64,000 bases of DNA from contig CM041090.1 of assembly GCA_023079485.1 (NCBI GenBank), forward strand, positions 38,466,874 through 38,530,873, given 5' to 3'. The notes under the pieces were generated by a model. It was not told the DNA's origin. It saw nothing but the letters and a program-made list of their open reading frames with translations, and did no database searches. Source of the stretch: Archilochus colubris (lineage: Eukaryota > Chordata > Aves > Apodiformes > Trochilidae). A program made the translations under genes and the position numbers. Positions 37,958 through 52,082 of this stretch are shown piece after piece (position 1 is the first letter of the stretch; every line of letters begins with the position of its first letter).

Positions 37958-38960
37958 GCTCGATCCAGCAGTGAGAGGAACTGGCATAGCCCACCAGCAT
38001 CTCACCCACCATCATGGATGCAGAGTAAGGCACCTACTTTATTGTGGTCCTTGGTACCAGCACCAGGAGTCTTTGTAAGAGTAGAAGGCACGCAGGGGGA
38101 TGTGCTCAGCAGACATTCCCCTGCTCTCCTGGCCTAGGAGGAAAACCATCATTTTCCTCCTTCCCTTTTCTCTCTGCCCTCCCCCCATCACATTAAATGC
38201 CAACGGAGCTCAGGGGAATATTTAATCTCAAACCTCAGTAATCAATCAGTTCACCCCCATGCATGAGAAAGAGTCACAGCAGTAAGCATCAAATCCCATT
38301 CTACCCAGCAATACAATGTTTTAATTATGGACATAAAATTTCCCTATTAACATAAATCCTGAACAGCTCCAGGCAGCTCCTGGGCTGTCAGTGGGGAAGG
38401 ACACAGTGCTGGGGAACAACAAGGGGGCACAGGGTAGGGGGAAAAGGGAGGAGAAACCATCCTGGCAATTGTTTACCATGACAACATGATTCTGCTGCTC
38501 CAATTTGCTGCTCACATGAGGATGCTCTCACCTTGGACTTGCTGTCCCAGAGGACGGGCATCAGTGTGGTGAGCACCAAGGCTACATCCAGCCCCGTTAC
38601 CAGATTGTGCCCTGCTTTTATCCCGATACATCAGCAAGCATGCAGGAAAACAGGGACAGAAAAACATGTGATGGACACACATGGAGGGGTTTGGGTAACT
38701 GTGACACAAACAACAGCAACTGAGCCTCATCCCTGGAGCTGCAAAACTTACTCCAAAAACTGTTCTAGCTGGGTTTAAGCAAGTTCAGGATAGTTCCCTA
38801 TAAACATTTTATTTTTTCCAAGTGCAAGCACAGCTGGAGCAGCAGGACCATCCCATGGCTGTCTGTGCAACAGGTAGGCAGCTGTGAGCACCATCCCTCC
38901 TTCACCCAACCAGACCAGCCCTGAGTGGCAGAACTCAGAGCCAGCTATGTCAAAATATAC

Positions 38961-38981
38961 ATATATATATATATATATATA
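38961..38981. repeat. (AT)n microsatellite
   Basis: About ten AT units are preceded by a shorter imperfect ATAT segment. Confidence 0.95.
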
Positions 38982-40112
38982 GCTTTGTTCTAAATATAAA
39001 CACATGTACAGACGTTTCTAATATATAGGAACAAAAGAGGGGACACCCTGCTGAAACCCCGTGTGCAGTCCAGCTGCTCTCTGCAGTGATGAAGGAAATG
39101 AGAAGCAGAGACCAGGCACCCACCCACTTGCCATGGCGTGGTTTGGCTCTGGAAATGTTTTTGAATTTCCCAGTGTGAGCTCTGACCTCCAAGAGCCACA
39201 AAATGGTCTCTGTGGAGAGGAGAAGGGGTCCCTGGGTGCTGAGCTGGGCAGGTGGAGCAGGATGAAGAGGCAGGCTCTGGGTGCCCATGGGGACAGCTGA
39301 CCCCATAGACCCCACAGTTCCCAAAACAAGTCAGAAACCACATCCTGCACATGCCAACAGCCTTGCACCTCTCTGCACAAAGAGAACACTCCAGCCCCAA
39401 AGCACACAGCAGCAAGGAAGAGCCTCCCAGAGGGATGAACCCAGCCATGACCACCACTCCAGCCCCACCAGACAAAGGGCAAACTCCTTCCCTTTTTTTG
39501 GCTTCAGTTTCCCCAGGAACAGTAACCTCAGGAATTGCTTGGGAGAAAGGACAAACTCCTCAAGCTCCACATTCATACCCAGAGCAACTACTGCACTTAC
39601 ACCTTCCCTAACCTCTTCAGCCCATGTTGGGAAACGCACAGTTAAGATGGACTGGGTACCACCAGCAGCTCACAGCATGTTCCTGGAGCATCCAGCCATA
39701 TCCCCATTTTCTCCCAACGAGCAGAATTTCACAGTGCAAATCAGGACAGAGTTACTCAGTGCAGTATCTAGAGCAAATTAAACCTCCCAGGCACAGCAGC
39801 AAGCATGGATTTATTGATTCATGGAAAATGTCCTTATAAATTACTTCATTCAGATCAACAGGACTAGACAAAATGAGGGCTATCCTCAGAAATGAGAGGC
39901 TGCAGCACTATCGTTTCAGTCCCATACTTCAGAAACAACCACTCTCTTGGAGCAGACACTTCTAATAGGGCTTCACAGGGCTGGCAAAGGATGAGAGAAG
40001 CCAACATGGACCTGTGCCACCTCTCTGCCCCATGGCAGGATGAGCTGATGAGTGATTTTTACAAGCAAGGAAGTAAAAATACTGCTTGGTATCTGCTTCA
40101 CATCCAGAGGCT

Positions 40113-40162
40113 CCATCCATCCATCCATCCATCCATCCATCCATCCATCCATCCATCCATCC
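40113..40162. repeat. (CCAT)12 microsatellite
   Basis: About 12.5 perfect CCAT units occur in intron 1. They produce the repeating HPSI- and GWMD-type open frames seen here on both strands, which are not real proteins. Confidence 0.97.
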
Positions 40163-41454
40163 ACACCTGCATGCTGGCTCATCCAGGGCTGCAGTCACCA
40201 GGCAGGGTGAGATGGGGGGGTCTGGATACAGAGGCTGCTGTCACCCATGGCACCCCATGCACTTTTCCTCCAAAGGGGTCTGCTTGCTGTGGGGCAGGGA
40301 TGTGGGGACCAGGTGAGACACAGCAGAGAGCCACTCTCACCTCTGCATTGTCCTCCTCCAGCCTCATGGAACCTCATTAGAAGCATCTGCTTTAAAAGAT
40401 TTCTGCTGGAGTATGGGGCTCCCAGGCATCCCAGATCATTACTCTTACCCACTTTTCCCAACACCAAGACCTTCATCAAGCTCATTCTCCCACTGAGTGC
40501 TCTGGACCCAGGATGTTGAGATGAGGTCATTTTCTCTGAGTGTTCCAGTAGTTAGAAGCAGCTCAAAAATAAATAAATATCCAGATGTACCCATGTCTTG
40601 CTCTGGACAGCACATATCCAGCTTCAGCTTCTTGATACGGGCTGTTTGCTGAACTCAAGAGGTACTGGGTGCCCACCACCACCCACCAGACCAAGTGATG
40701 CATTCTCACAGGTTTTAGCTTCTGTATGAAAAAGTGAGAGAAGTGCTCACATTCACATGAAGCATTTCCCCAGGTTTTATGCATCTGTGTCACTTCCCAG
40801 TTGGACTCATCAGTCCAACCAGCTCAGCAGCAGCTCCCAAATCTCCTTTGGCAGGAGCGGTCGCAGCTGATCACAACTCAAACTGCTTTCCATGGCTCCA
40901 AATCACCTCCTGGGATCACTTCCCAGCATCCTCATCTTCAGATCACCCCTGTAGTTTTTTTAAAATGGTGCTAATTTGAGATCTATTTTTAAAAACCATC
41001 AGTGAAGACGCTGAATCTCACTGGATGCCTCCGGGATGGTACCTGCGGAGGTCTTCTAGGAACGCCTCTGCCTGGTGCAAACTCCCCTGTTGGTAACATC
41101 AAAACTACAATTATCTCTGCAGATTAATAAAGGATACTCCATCTCTGGCAGCAATCTCAGGCAGGGACTCCCAGCAGAGATGAGTGCAAACTCTGAGGGC
41201 ACGCAGGCACACACAGCTGTGTTTGAGGTCCCCACGCTCACCATCACCCACACCCCACCACGCTGCCTCACCCATTACCCAAAACACACCCCACCCCCCT
41301 GGCACTGATTAGGATTTTGATAAGCAAACGTGTCTCATCACATCTATTCATTTAACTCACCAGAGAGGGGTTGCCATCCCTCGCTTGCATTGACTTGGTG
41401 GAATAAAACACACTAATGGGTTCCACTTCCCTGCTGTGACACTGCCTCCTCCCA

Positions 41455-41605
41455 GCCCCAGGGCACGGCTCCTGGCCCCAGCATCCCTCTGGCCTCAGCA
41501 CCTTTCTGTCCTCAGCATCCCCATGTCCTCAGAACACTTCTGGACCCAGCACCCCCCTGGCTGGACCCAGCACCCCTCTTGGCTCCAGCACCCTTCTGCC
41601 TTAGG
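41455..41605. repeat. Degenerate C-rich minisatellite
   Basis: The segment repeats variants of CCCAGCACCCCTCTGG and CCTCAGCACCTTTCTG with a period of roughly 18-21 bp over about seven units. The units differ from each other, so it is an old tandem array. No exon or regulatory role is apparent. Confidence 0.6.
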
Positions 41606-43053
41606 GACTGGGAACTGCCACCCTGGAGGGACCAGCTGCTCCCACCTTGCTGTTTGAGGATGCCGGAGAGAAAACGGCTCCTTTACATGGTAAGAATTAC
41701 AAAAATCCATGGATTTGTGTCACTGCAGCAGCTCAGGACACTTGGAATCATCCCCCTGCAGCAGATGGGCTGTGCACAGCACATGCAACGTGAGTGCAGG
41801 TGGTAGAAGCAGAGAGTATCAGTCACCACCCACAGTTCTTGGGGACCCAACAAATAACATCCCAGAGCTCAGAGCTGGGAAGTCTGCAAGCCTGGTCAGC
41901 CCTTCCCAGCCCAGCCAGGAGGGAGAAGGAGCTGGCACGTGGGAAAGAGGAAAACCAGAGCTTGGGGATGGAGCCAAGAGCAGCAAACATCACAAGGATG
42001 AAGGCACAGAGGGTTGAGGACATGCCACCACCCACTGTGCCCTTCACCCTCACCACAGGACCTTCTTCAAGGGGAATGCACACACTCCCCTGCCCCTGGA
42101 AAGCACATCTCTGCTTTTCTCAACTACCAAACTTGGGCATTGCCACAGAAACCAAGGAGTTGATCTTTCAAGGGTAAAATTTGCCTCTGTCCATCTGTGA
42201 TCAAAACTGGGGATAAAACGCAGGTCAGTAGCTCGTGTTTTTAGGTATCAGGATAAGACAGATATATATAAACACACATTCTTAATTTTATTTTACATTG
42301 AATGAAAAGTTGTTCATTTTTTTTTTTTTCTAAATAACAGAAGCAACCAATCATCCAACAGAGGGCAAATACCCATTTCTCCTGGAAGCCCCCACCTCCA
42401 GCCACGGTTGCATCCATCCAGGCTCCTCCCAGTACACCAGGAGGGAACAGGGTGCTGGGCCAGCACAGCACACCCTGGCACATCAGGCAGCCCACACAAA
42501 GGTTGATAAGGGGGTTAAACCCATCTGTTCAGGGGTTACTCAGTCAGATAAGGAAATGGCAAATATCAGTTCACCACCCTACAGCACCCACTGGCACAAG
42601 TCACTTTGCATGACAGTCACCAGGTATTTAACTCAGAAGCTGCTGATACTGGAAACCCTGAAGGCAAATTTGATTAAAGCTCTCCTGGTGAGCTGCTTTC
42701 TTGGCTGTTTCCAAGCTTGCAACAGGAAAGGTTGAAAAGATAAAGTGACTCTTGGCTTTGTAGAGGATGCAGTGGTACTTTTTATCTGTTGTAACTTTTG
42801 GGTCTTTCAAGGACTCTCATGGGGCCAAAGAATCCAAGATGCTGTCACTCAAGACACACCTCACAAGAGACTAAAACATCTTCCAATTGCTGCTCAAGCT
42901 GACCAACAGAGTATTTTGTTCCTTTGCATTCAGAAATACTGAACTGCTGCATCTGGGAATTCTGTAAAGATGGACAGGGCCATTTTCTCTGTCCTGAAGC
43001 CACCATGCCCAGGTAGCTGCAGTATAACCACTGAGCTTTAAAACTTGTCATAC

Positions 43054-43465
43054 CATAGAATCAATCATAGCATGTCAGGTTGGAAGGGACCTCAAGAATA
43101 ATCTGGTCCAACCCTTCTAATATGATTGTTTGTATGAGATGTCTCAGCACCTCATCAAGCTGAGACTTCAAACTTTCCAAAGTGGGGGAATCCACCACTT
43201 CCCCTGCGAGACCATTCCAATGTCTGACTGTCCTCAGAGTGAAAAATTTACCTTGTGTTCAAATGGAATTTCCCCAGGAGCAAATTGCCCCTTGTCTTGT
43301 CCATGTGACTACTTATAAACAGAGAGTCTCCATCTTTGTAGCCCCCCTTTAAGTACTGGTACACTGTAATAAGGTCTCCTTAGGCCTTCTCTTCTCAGGG
43401 TGCAACAGACCCAGTTTTCTCAGCCTCTCCTCATATGGCAGATGTTCTCCTCATATGGCAGGAGC
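43054..43465 (-). mobile_element. CR1 LINE fragment with a small internal duplication
   Basis: The plus strand reads CATAGAATCAATCATAGCAT and GGTTGGAAGGGACCTCAAG, then TTCCAATGTCTGACTGTCCT and GTAATAAGGTCTCC. Near its inner end the words CTCCTCATATGGCAG occur twice in a row, about 20 bp apart, which looks like a local tandem duplication. The orientation is minus. Confidence 0.9.
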
Positions 43466-46400
43466 TCTAGATGACGGAAATGATGGAAAGCTTATGGATA
43501 CACCACAAGCCCTTGTGCTTCCAAAATCTGCATTGCTCAAAAACCCAAAACCAGAGATCTCCACACAGCTGTCTACTGAGCATCCTGCACCTTGGCTGTG
43601 GTCCAGACACAGGTTGGCAGCAGAGACCAGCAAGGGTCTTGGCCATGGGATGCCCCATCCTGCTCTCCTCCTGTCTCCCTTTGGAGGCAGCCAGCTGCAT
43701 CCCGTTTTGCATAACCAAAACTGGAGTTAGCCTCTGAAACCACAGCTCAGAGGGTATATTTAACTCAACTAGAAGACAAAGGAGCCCGGGTCCACCGCAG
43801 ATTAAATTAGCTGAGCCTGCTTACGCCAGGAGCTCCCGTCTGCCATCGACCACACCTCACATGGATTTATCCCTCCCAGCTCCACAACTTGGCTTGCCTG
43901 CAGCAGCTACGTCCTTGAACAAGCACAACATCCTGATCCCACCACCAGTGCCCCATAACCTGCCACCAGCAGAGCCTGCAGAGCCGGGGCAGCAGCCAGG
44001 AGGGCCGGGATGGGGAAAATGGGAGCCTTTCCAATGAAGGGAGCACAAGTCACCTGGTGTTTTCTTTCCCTCCTTCCCTTCTGATCACCCTCCCCACCCA
44101 GTTTGGCCACAACAGAGAAGCCAGGCATTCAAAGAAGGAGATTCTGTGCACCACTTCTCTTGAAGTTCCTTTGCAAATAAAAGTGACCGTAACGAATGTC
44201 TGCACCCTAAAAAAAAAAATTAAAAATCCCAGCGCCCTTCCCCCAACACCTCCACCTCCCAAAGCAGAGCACAAATCCAGCTGCTCTGCAATCTTATCTT
44301 GACACAGAAACAGTCTGGGACAGAGATGGAAAGGTTCCCTGAAGGCACGGGTTATTAAAGGCATCTTTATTTAGTTGGTTCTCTTCAAAAACGCCGCACT
44401 AAAGCGCTGTTCCTGGACCGGTTTTCATCACAGCAGCAAACACCACCCAGGCAGGGTCTCCCAGCCTTGTGATGCAGTGTGCCACCCCCCTGAAAGCCAC
44501 AGGGATTCCCCAGGCTAAAAAGCAACCCAGGTCCAAAGGGATATACCCGGGCAATGGTACTTAGGGAGACCCCCAGCTGAGAGTCACCAGGAGCTCCCGA
44601 ATCCCCCCGGGGATGTTACAGGGACGGGGACACTAATGAAGTCCAGAGGGTGCTTGCTATTTATCCAGCAGCTCTGAGACTTTGCACACCAGCAGCCAAA
44701 TATACCTAATCCCAGATTTCAAGAACTGGAGCTACAAAACCACCACACAAAGAGGCAGCAGCTCGCACACATCCAAGGGAACCTCCCCGCAGCCAACGCC
44801 TCTCGATTTCATCCAACACACGATCTCTACACGTTCAGCTATTTTCATCCCACCCCACTATTAATGGATGCAAAAGGCAGTTGGGTAAGGTGCTTGACAA
44901 AAATCTCATTTAGAGATCAAGACAAGCTTAATTGGTTTCCAGCCAGACCTGCACGAAGATGGGTTAGTCCACAAATACAGTTGCTAATCTGCCCATTATA
45001 CTCCCTAAGCTCCCACTGACAAAAGAAGAAGAAAATACAGAGAAGATGCACAAAGGAATGCAGTATTTTTCAGCATGTTATGTCCAGACAGGAACCCATC
45101 CAAAGCCACGAGTTCTGCAAGAACAAGGGATTTGCTTTTCTTTGAAGGTAAAGGATAATCAAGTGGTAAACAAATTAACACCAAAAAGACCTAACTTATA
45201 TCAAATCTGCAATCTACATCCATTCCAGATTCCTGAAGAGCATTTCCAGCACTATTGTTTCTGCAGGCAGGCAGAAGCAGGGGAAAAGCCACAGGGACGT
45301 CATTCTGCAAGTGATGAGAGTAGAAAGGATGAAGAACCTCGTGATTAAAAAGCACAGGACTGAAACCCTGGAGAACTGAATTCACTTCCTAACTTGATGT
45401 TAAAAAAAAAATAAATTAAATCACCAGTTTCCTGCGTGATCACATCCCAGATGATTTATTCCAAAACCTGTGGTGGAGGAAGGAGGAGGAAAGGGAGGAC
45501 TCAGTCCTGTGGGCTCTTAAGAGGCTTGGGGTTACACCAGCACCAGCAAGCAGTTGCCATCCATCTGTGCTGGGTGCCTGCCCGGAGGAGTCAGGACCAC
45601 AAGTGGCAGTGGTGGGAAAGCAGAGAGCATCCCCTGGGGAAGTGAGAGACCACCCTGCTCCTCTGCCCAACACCACATCCCCATCAGCAGCATCCTGCAG
45701 ACCTTCATAACATCCAGCTCTGAGCAGAAAGAAAGCCACAAGCAAAGGGGAAAGGTGTTAGTGATGATCATTTCCCCTCTTGGAGCTATGCAAGAATTTA
45801 GAAACAAGAATATAAAGTTGCCCTCCAAATGCAGCATATTATAAACTTGAAGGCAAACTTGATAGAGCCCTGCACTGCCCCTAGAGAGGGGATGAAAGGG
45901 CCACCTGGTTACAAATTTCTCCCCTTGTGCAACAGCCTGGGACTCCCAGCTCCAGCATAGGAGTTCTGTTTATTTTCCTGAATCTGAGCCAATTCTGCAG
46001 GAAGGCAGTGCTGCACCCAAGGGAGACAGGAGCTCCAGATTCTCCAGCAGGACAGAGATGAAAACAAGGCCAGCAGCTGTGTCTTCTGCACCTGTAACAC
46101 AACATCCCTCAAGCTCCAGAGCATCTTTGCACGAGCCTTTTGCAGCAGGTGGGTTGGCTATAGAAGACATAAGGGAGGATTTTTTTTTTTCCAGGACCTC
46201 CCTCAATCATGACAGGTTCTCACAAATCCAAAGCCTGGCACAAGCAAAGGGTAGCCATGTCCCTGACCCTGGACGTGAGCTGCCAGGCACAGAGCTGGTA
46301 CCATCCCAAAAAGCTGCCATGGGAACCCCAGACTGAGCAGACTCAAAGTTTTCCTTTCAGTAGTGAGAGAAGCTGTAATTAGCAGCACCAAGTCCAGCCC

Positions 46401-49400
46401 AGAGGCTGGGTATGGACATCCCCATGACGTTCACTGACAAGGAGACTGTTGGATGTGTTTTCTTTGGCTTTTTTTACTTCTCTGGAAAAACAAGCATCCA
46501 TTTTTTCATGGGTCATTCTCCCCACACCCTGTGTTGCCCAAAGAGTTGATTTCCCAGAGCAAGAACATGCATCCCAGGATGTGCTCTAACAGCCTGGTGC
46601 CACAGGAGCTGTGGCATTCTTCTCCTGGAGCTGGAGCTCAGCCCTTGGTATCCCCAGGGATGGGTCCCTCCTTAGTTGTTCCAACTCCAAAGCCACAGAC
46701 TTACCCTGACTCCCACCAAAAGGAAAGATGTAATGCAAAACATGAGGCAAAGGGAAGAAAACAAGGACATACAGCAACTAAGCTACATCAGCAGATGCTG
46801 AGACACATCAGCACAGCTGTCTCACATGTCACTCACCTAGTTCAGCCTCATCCCTAGTGCAAAGCCAACAGAGCATCCTCTGATGCAACTATGAGCAATC
46901 CTTTGGAAATCCATCCACTGAGTATTTTGAGGTTAAAATCCCTCTTTGCTCACTTTTTCCTGTGCTGAAAGCTCTCGCACTATAGGAAGGTTTGAAAACC
47001 CAGGGAGTTTTCTTTTATGGATTTAAGGGAAGCCATGCCCTGCCAACTAAAGGAATGGCACAATTTCCTGATGACCTAACCCAAATCACAGGCCATCAGA
47101 CATCACTGCAGTTTGAACTCAGCTACAACAACCACTGCATCACTGCAGAAACAACAAATTTTGGTGAACCCAGTGAATGGAAGAGCAGCTTTTAATACAA
47201 AAGGCAGTGTGAGAAAACAATGAGCATGAAGACTCATTTCCAGCTCCATACCCAAAAGCAAACTGACTGGAGGGATTACAACATTTAGCATGCTCCAAAA
47301 ACTTTCCTCGACATCTTTATGCCCTGTGTGATGAGTAGAGATTTCTTGTGGCTCCAGAGCCACCAGTTATTTCACATGCAACTTGCCAGGCAGCACTACC
47401 CACAGAAGATAAAAGGAGACAGAGTTTATAACTGGATCTGAGTTGTCGCCCAGAAGCTGCAGCCTCTTTGCAGGATGTCTCCAAAATGCCAGGTGAGGAA
47501 GGAACACATGGGCTGAAGTCTCAAAACCAACCCCTAGTACCCAGAGAGCTTTGGTAAGCAGATGGCTCATGTAAAGTATCTGTCAGGACACCCATCTGAA
47601 GCACCAGCTCTTGTACACAAGGTTCCTCTGGTAGCACCAGGGGTTAGCACAGGTCAAACAGTCCCTGGTGTGACTTACTGGAGCACCCGGGTACAGATTT
47701 GCAAGTTGAGATTTTTCTCCTGCCTAACACTTGCCTGGCACTGCCAAGCAACCAGGCTCCTGACAGCCTTAACCCTGCCAACTCCTGCACACAGAGGCTG
47801 AGGAACAGAGGTGGGAGAAGCCCCACACTTGACCCCAGGACCTGGTAGAAGAAAACCCAAGGTGGCATCACCACAGGGCTGCTCTTCTCCCTTGCAGCTG
47901 GAGGAGCTCAAGCAGCAGGGTATCTGCAAGCAAGCTGGGTGAGTGTCCCTCAGCAGAAAGTTCTGCATGGGGTATGCAAGGAGAAGAATGCCAAGGAAAA
48001 CAGAGCAGCTGGAAATCACCACATGTCCAAAAGGCTTAACCCAGTATCAAGGCAGGAGCAGCCTCTTGTCCCTGCACTGGGCACACAGCAGCAGCCAAGA
48101 CACTCCTCATGCCTTGGGGGCATAAACTTCAGCAAATGAAGCACCTTTTGAGTGTGATTCCTGTGCAAGCTGGGCACAGTGAGGGTATCCACCTTCCTGG
48201 CCACATCTCCCCCATCCTCAGCTTCAAGAAGAAGGTGTTGCAGTTTCCAGGAGCAGCAGCTTGAAGGAATGGGAGTGTGAAGGGTGGCTGGCAGCCAGGG
48301 GGGGGTAAACTTTGCACAAGCAGATTTACAGTCACTTACATCCACACCAGCATCCTTGAAGGAAACAGCTGCACCGGACCTCAGCCATCACAGCCTCTCC
48401 AGAGTGGCACGCAAGAGCTCACAGCTCCTCTGCTCACTGAGAAGATGCTGAGGCCAAGCAAGGGAACAGCCACCCAGAAAAAAAAAAAATTAAAAAAAAA
48501 TGAAACCAACTAATCTCATGACTAGATGAGAGTCAGATGGATGCATGGCTCCAAGGAGCCGTCTCAGAAAGGTCTGCACAAAAGAAACACTCAGGAGGAG
48601 CAGCAGCAGGGCAGACCCACCACAGCCTAAGCTAAATGTCATGCAACAATCTGAGCCAGAAAACATCCCGGCTGCGCTGCCTTCGTGGCCGTGCCATGGC
48701 AAGCAATTAATCTTACTTGTTTGGGGTGGGGAAAATGGTCTCCGGAATGTTCCTTCATCCTTCTCCTCCCTGCTGGAGCTGGGAACAAGATCTGCTGCTA
48801 GCAGAGATTGCCTGAAACGGGCACTGAGCTGCTGGGATATCACCTGAGCATCATGAAAGGCTGAGGGTCCTCCCACCACCCTGACCCACTCACTGCCTCT
48901 GCCTTTTACACCCCAGACCTGAGTGACTGTAGGGCATACCCCAGAAGATGACCCTCTGCATTCCCCATTCCCACACCCCCATTTTCTTTGATTTTTAGGA
49001 CAAATACTGTCCTCCCTCAAAGCCCAAGCAGTGCAGAGCTGGCTCCTGGGTGCAGAGCACAGCCCCAGCTCCCCAACCCTGCACCCTCAGGGTAAAGGCA
49101 GTTTTGTTCCTGTCTAAAAATACTGTGTGCGCTCTCCTGCTTGTTGACAGTCCATCCTCAGACAAGTAACCCTAAAATCCCTGAGGATGCCCCACTGGAT
49201 AGAAGGGCCTCCACTGGGAAGCACTAAAGCAACCGATACCCTGCAGAGCCTTCCCCAAAATCTGCCCAGCTCTGTAGCTGAGTTCTGAATATTGGTACAG
49301 ATACCAGCTGCTGGTGTTCCATGAAAAAAAAAACAAAAATGAAAGAAAAAAACCCCTCAAGCCAGCCTCTGAATGGCAGTTCTGAACTGCTTTCCTCTTG

Positions 49401-52059
49401 CCATAATGCCATGAAGCAGTACCTGCCAGTAACCCAGCCCATTGCCACCATGGCCATGAAAACCCCACCTGAAAGATGAGCAGCAGCGAGCAAGGAACCT
49501 CCAGAGACCCCACTGCATTTTGCACTGCTCTCCCAAGGATGGGCACTGGTCAGATTAATAATTGGGTTCTTCCCCAAATATGTGCTGGGTTGCTTTTAGC
49601 ATGGCTGCATTCTACCCAGGGCCTCTGCAAGAAGGGCCAAGGAGCCAGAGTGCAGAACTCCTGGCAACAGCCCAAATCCAGAGGCTGGGAAAACCGGGTC
49701 ACTGGGTTCAGGCTCTGAAAAGCTGTCCCTGCAGGAGAGGTGGAAAAAGCAGCAACAGCTGAAACCTCCTCCCAGAGCTGGACACTGCTGCTCCTCCTCC
49801 TCCACCACCACACCCTCCACGAGTTATTTCATTGACCCTCTTGTGAAAAACATTGGTGTGTTGACAGAGCAGCCTGGAGAGGGTCAGCCCAGACTTCCAG
49901 GCTGCGTGCAGAGGGAAGACATGATTCAGGTGAGCAGCACGTAGCTGAAAGCGCATCGCTATGCGGTGCTCGCCCTGAGGAATGCAGAAGGAGAAACATG
50001 AAGCCACTTGTCTGGCAAGGAGAATAACCCTGCAATCATCTGCCAGGCCCTGTGAGGGCTGGGGAGCTCAGCACGGCGGGTTGAGAAAGACAAGAATGTC
50101 ACCATCCACCTCTTCCTCACCCCACCGAGGACGTGCTGCTGAGTTTCCTCAGTGCTGAATGCACGAAGAGTTCAGAGAACGAGCTCCAAAACTGCATTAA
50201 AAAAACCAAAAACAAAAACCTAACAGCAGCCAAGAAACTGGCACGTCCTCCAGGAAGAGACCAGGCGTGAAGAGCAACCCAGCTCTGGTGGTTTGACACC
50301 TTAGCACCAGTCACCATGGCCGCAGTGATGAGCTGGCATGTGCTGTGGTGGGTGAGAACGTGTCTGTCCCCCAGCACTGACCTGCCAGGGGGTCAAGGCA
50401 ATGTTTTGAACACAAGGGCTCTCAAGGTAACCCAGTCCATGAGAAAAAATAAGTTGTGTCATCTATTGAGTCACGATAGAGCTGACTCGTCCATGACTGT
50501 CACGAGCTTGGGTCACCCCATTGGTTTGGCTGATTCAGGAAGAGGCCCCGAGTGACCTCCTCACCTGAGTGCTTTAAGCAGCACAAACCTCTCCCATTCA
50601 CAAGCAAAATTCACAACAAACTCCCCCCCAAAATTCCCCAAGAGAGTGAATGCAGGAGGAGCATGGACAGGATGGGGTGATGTGTTCACACAGAACATGC
50701 AGAGGTTGCTCCAAACCTGGACACACATGGGAGAGGATGCCCTTGGGAATGACCCCACCCAAATTTACCATAAGGAAAACACAGGCCAGATGTTCAGACA
50801 ACTTCACGCATTAATTTGGTTAATTGTCTGTAATTCAGGTGGCTGGTGCTCAGGCCACACCAATCAGGAAACAAAGCACTGTCAGCTCAGATCATGAAAG
50901 TCTCCACTCAACTAACCACATCTCCATGGTGTGCCAGTCTCTATCTCTCATCCCCACCTCCTTTTGGTTTTCTTCTCAGCAGCCACAAAGATTTGAAAGC
51001 TTTATGAATCACTGACCTGATATTTTCCACACTACCCCAGAACTCCTGGTTCTTCAGTGTTTTCCAAAATGTTACGACACACCGAGGACAGGAGATAACA
51101 AGTGCAAATTATCTCCTGAGAGGGCAGGAGGGTAGGAGGGCACCAGCACAGCTTTCCTCTCATCCCAGCTCAGGTAGAAGAAGCAGTGAGGGGAAAGAAT
51201 AACCAAGGGGAAACAGCAAGTCACACCCAGCATCTTGCAATGAGCTGAGGACCCTCTATTTTTTGCATGAAACAGAAAGTTGGAAATGTATCATTAGGGG
51301 TGAGAGAGCTAATGTAATACACAGAAAAGCTTATGATGGAGTATTTAACTTATTTCCAACCCTTGGGTAATTGTTTCTCTCATCCCCCAGTATAGTTAGC
51401 ACATTGAGTAAGTATGGTTTAGCATCTAGGTTACCCAACACAAAAGTAAGGATCAAATACTCAGTATTTCTTCCCCAATTTAGAGTTCTTTGTTCAGAAC
51501 ACCTCTTTTTTCAGCCAGGGGCTGACATCTGTCATGGTGCAGGAGTGAAAAGTACACATATGATTATCTTAAAAAAAGAGGGGACGGAAGTGGGGGGTGT
51601 AGGAAATCAACATGGACATGATTTGAATTTTACAGCATTCGGCTGCCACAACTTGCAAATAAACAGCTGTCCCTGCAGGTTCCTGCAAGCTCAACAGCAC
51701 AGCACTAAAACATATGATTTTTCTTCCTCTTTAAACAGAATCTTACTTATACATAAAAAAGTGTATTTTAAAAAACAAACAGTAACAGTCTGAAGAACCA
51801 CTGCTAGGTCACAATTCCAGCAGAACAAACACATCCTGCTTCACATGGCCTCACCAGTCACTCCATGGCAGTGGCAGCTTTCTGAAGCCAAGGGGAGATA
51901 TTTAATTACCAGCATCAAGTCAGATACCGAAGCATCCAACAAAATCCTCATTTGTGAGCGAAGCTTGCAGAAATCTCGTTGAGCAGGCTTTGGCAATCTC
52001 CAGAGCTGACAGCTGGATGCCCTGGCTTATCTAAGACTGCTAGAGCAGGCACACACACC

Positions 52060-52082
52060 AAAAAAAAAAAAAAAAAAAAAAA
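52060..52082. repeat. A23 homopolymer
   Basis: A run of 23 A follows a short CACACACC segment in intron 1. Confidence 0.95.

Noticed and set aside
39962..40380. Open frames with repeating HPSI or GWMD
   Set aside because: They are translations of the CCAT microsatellite.
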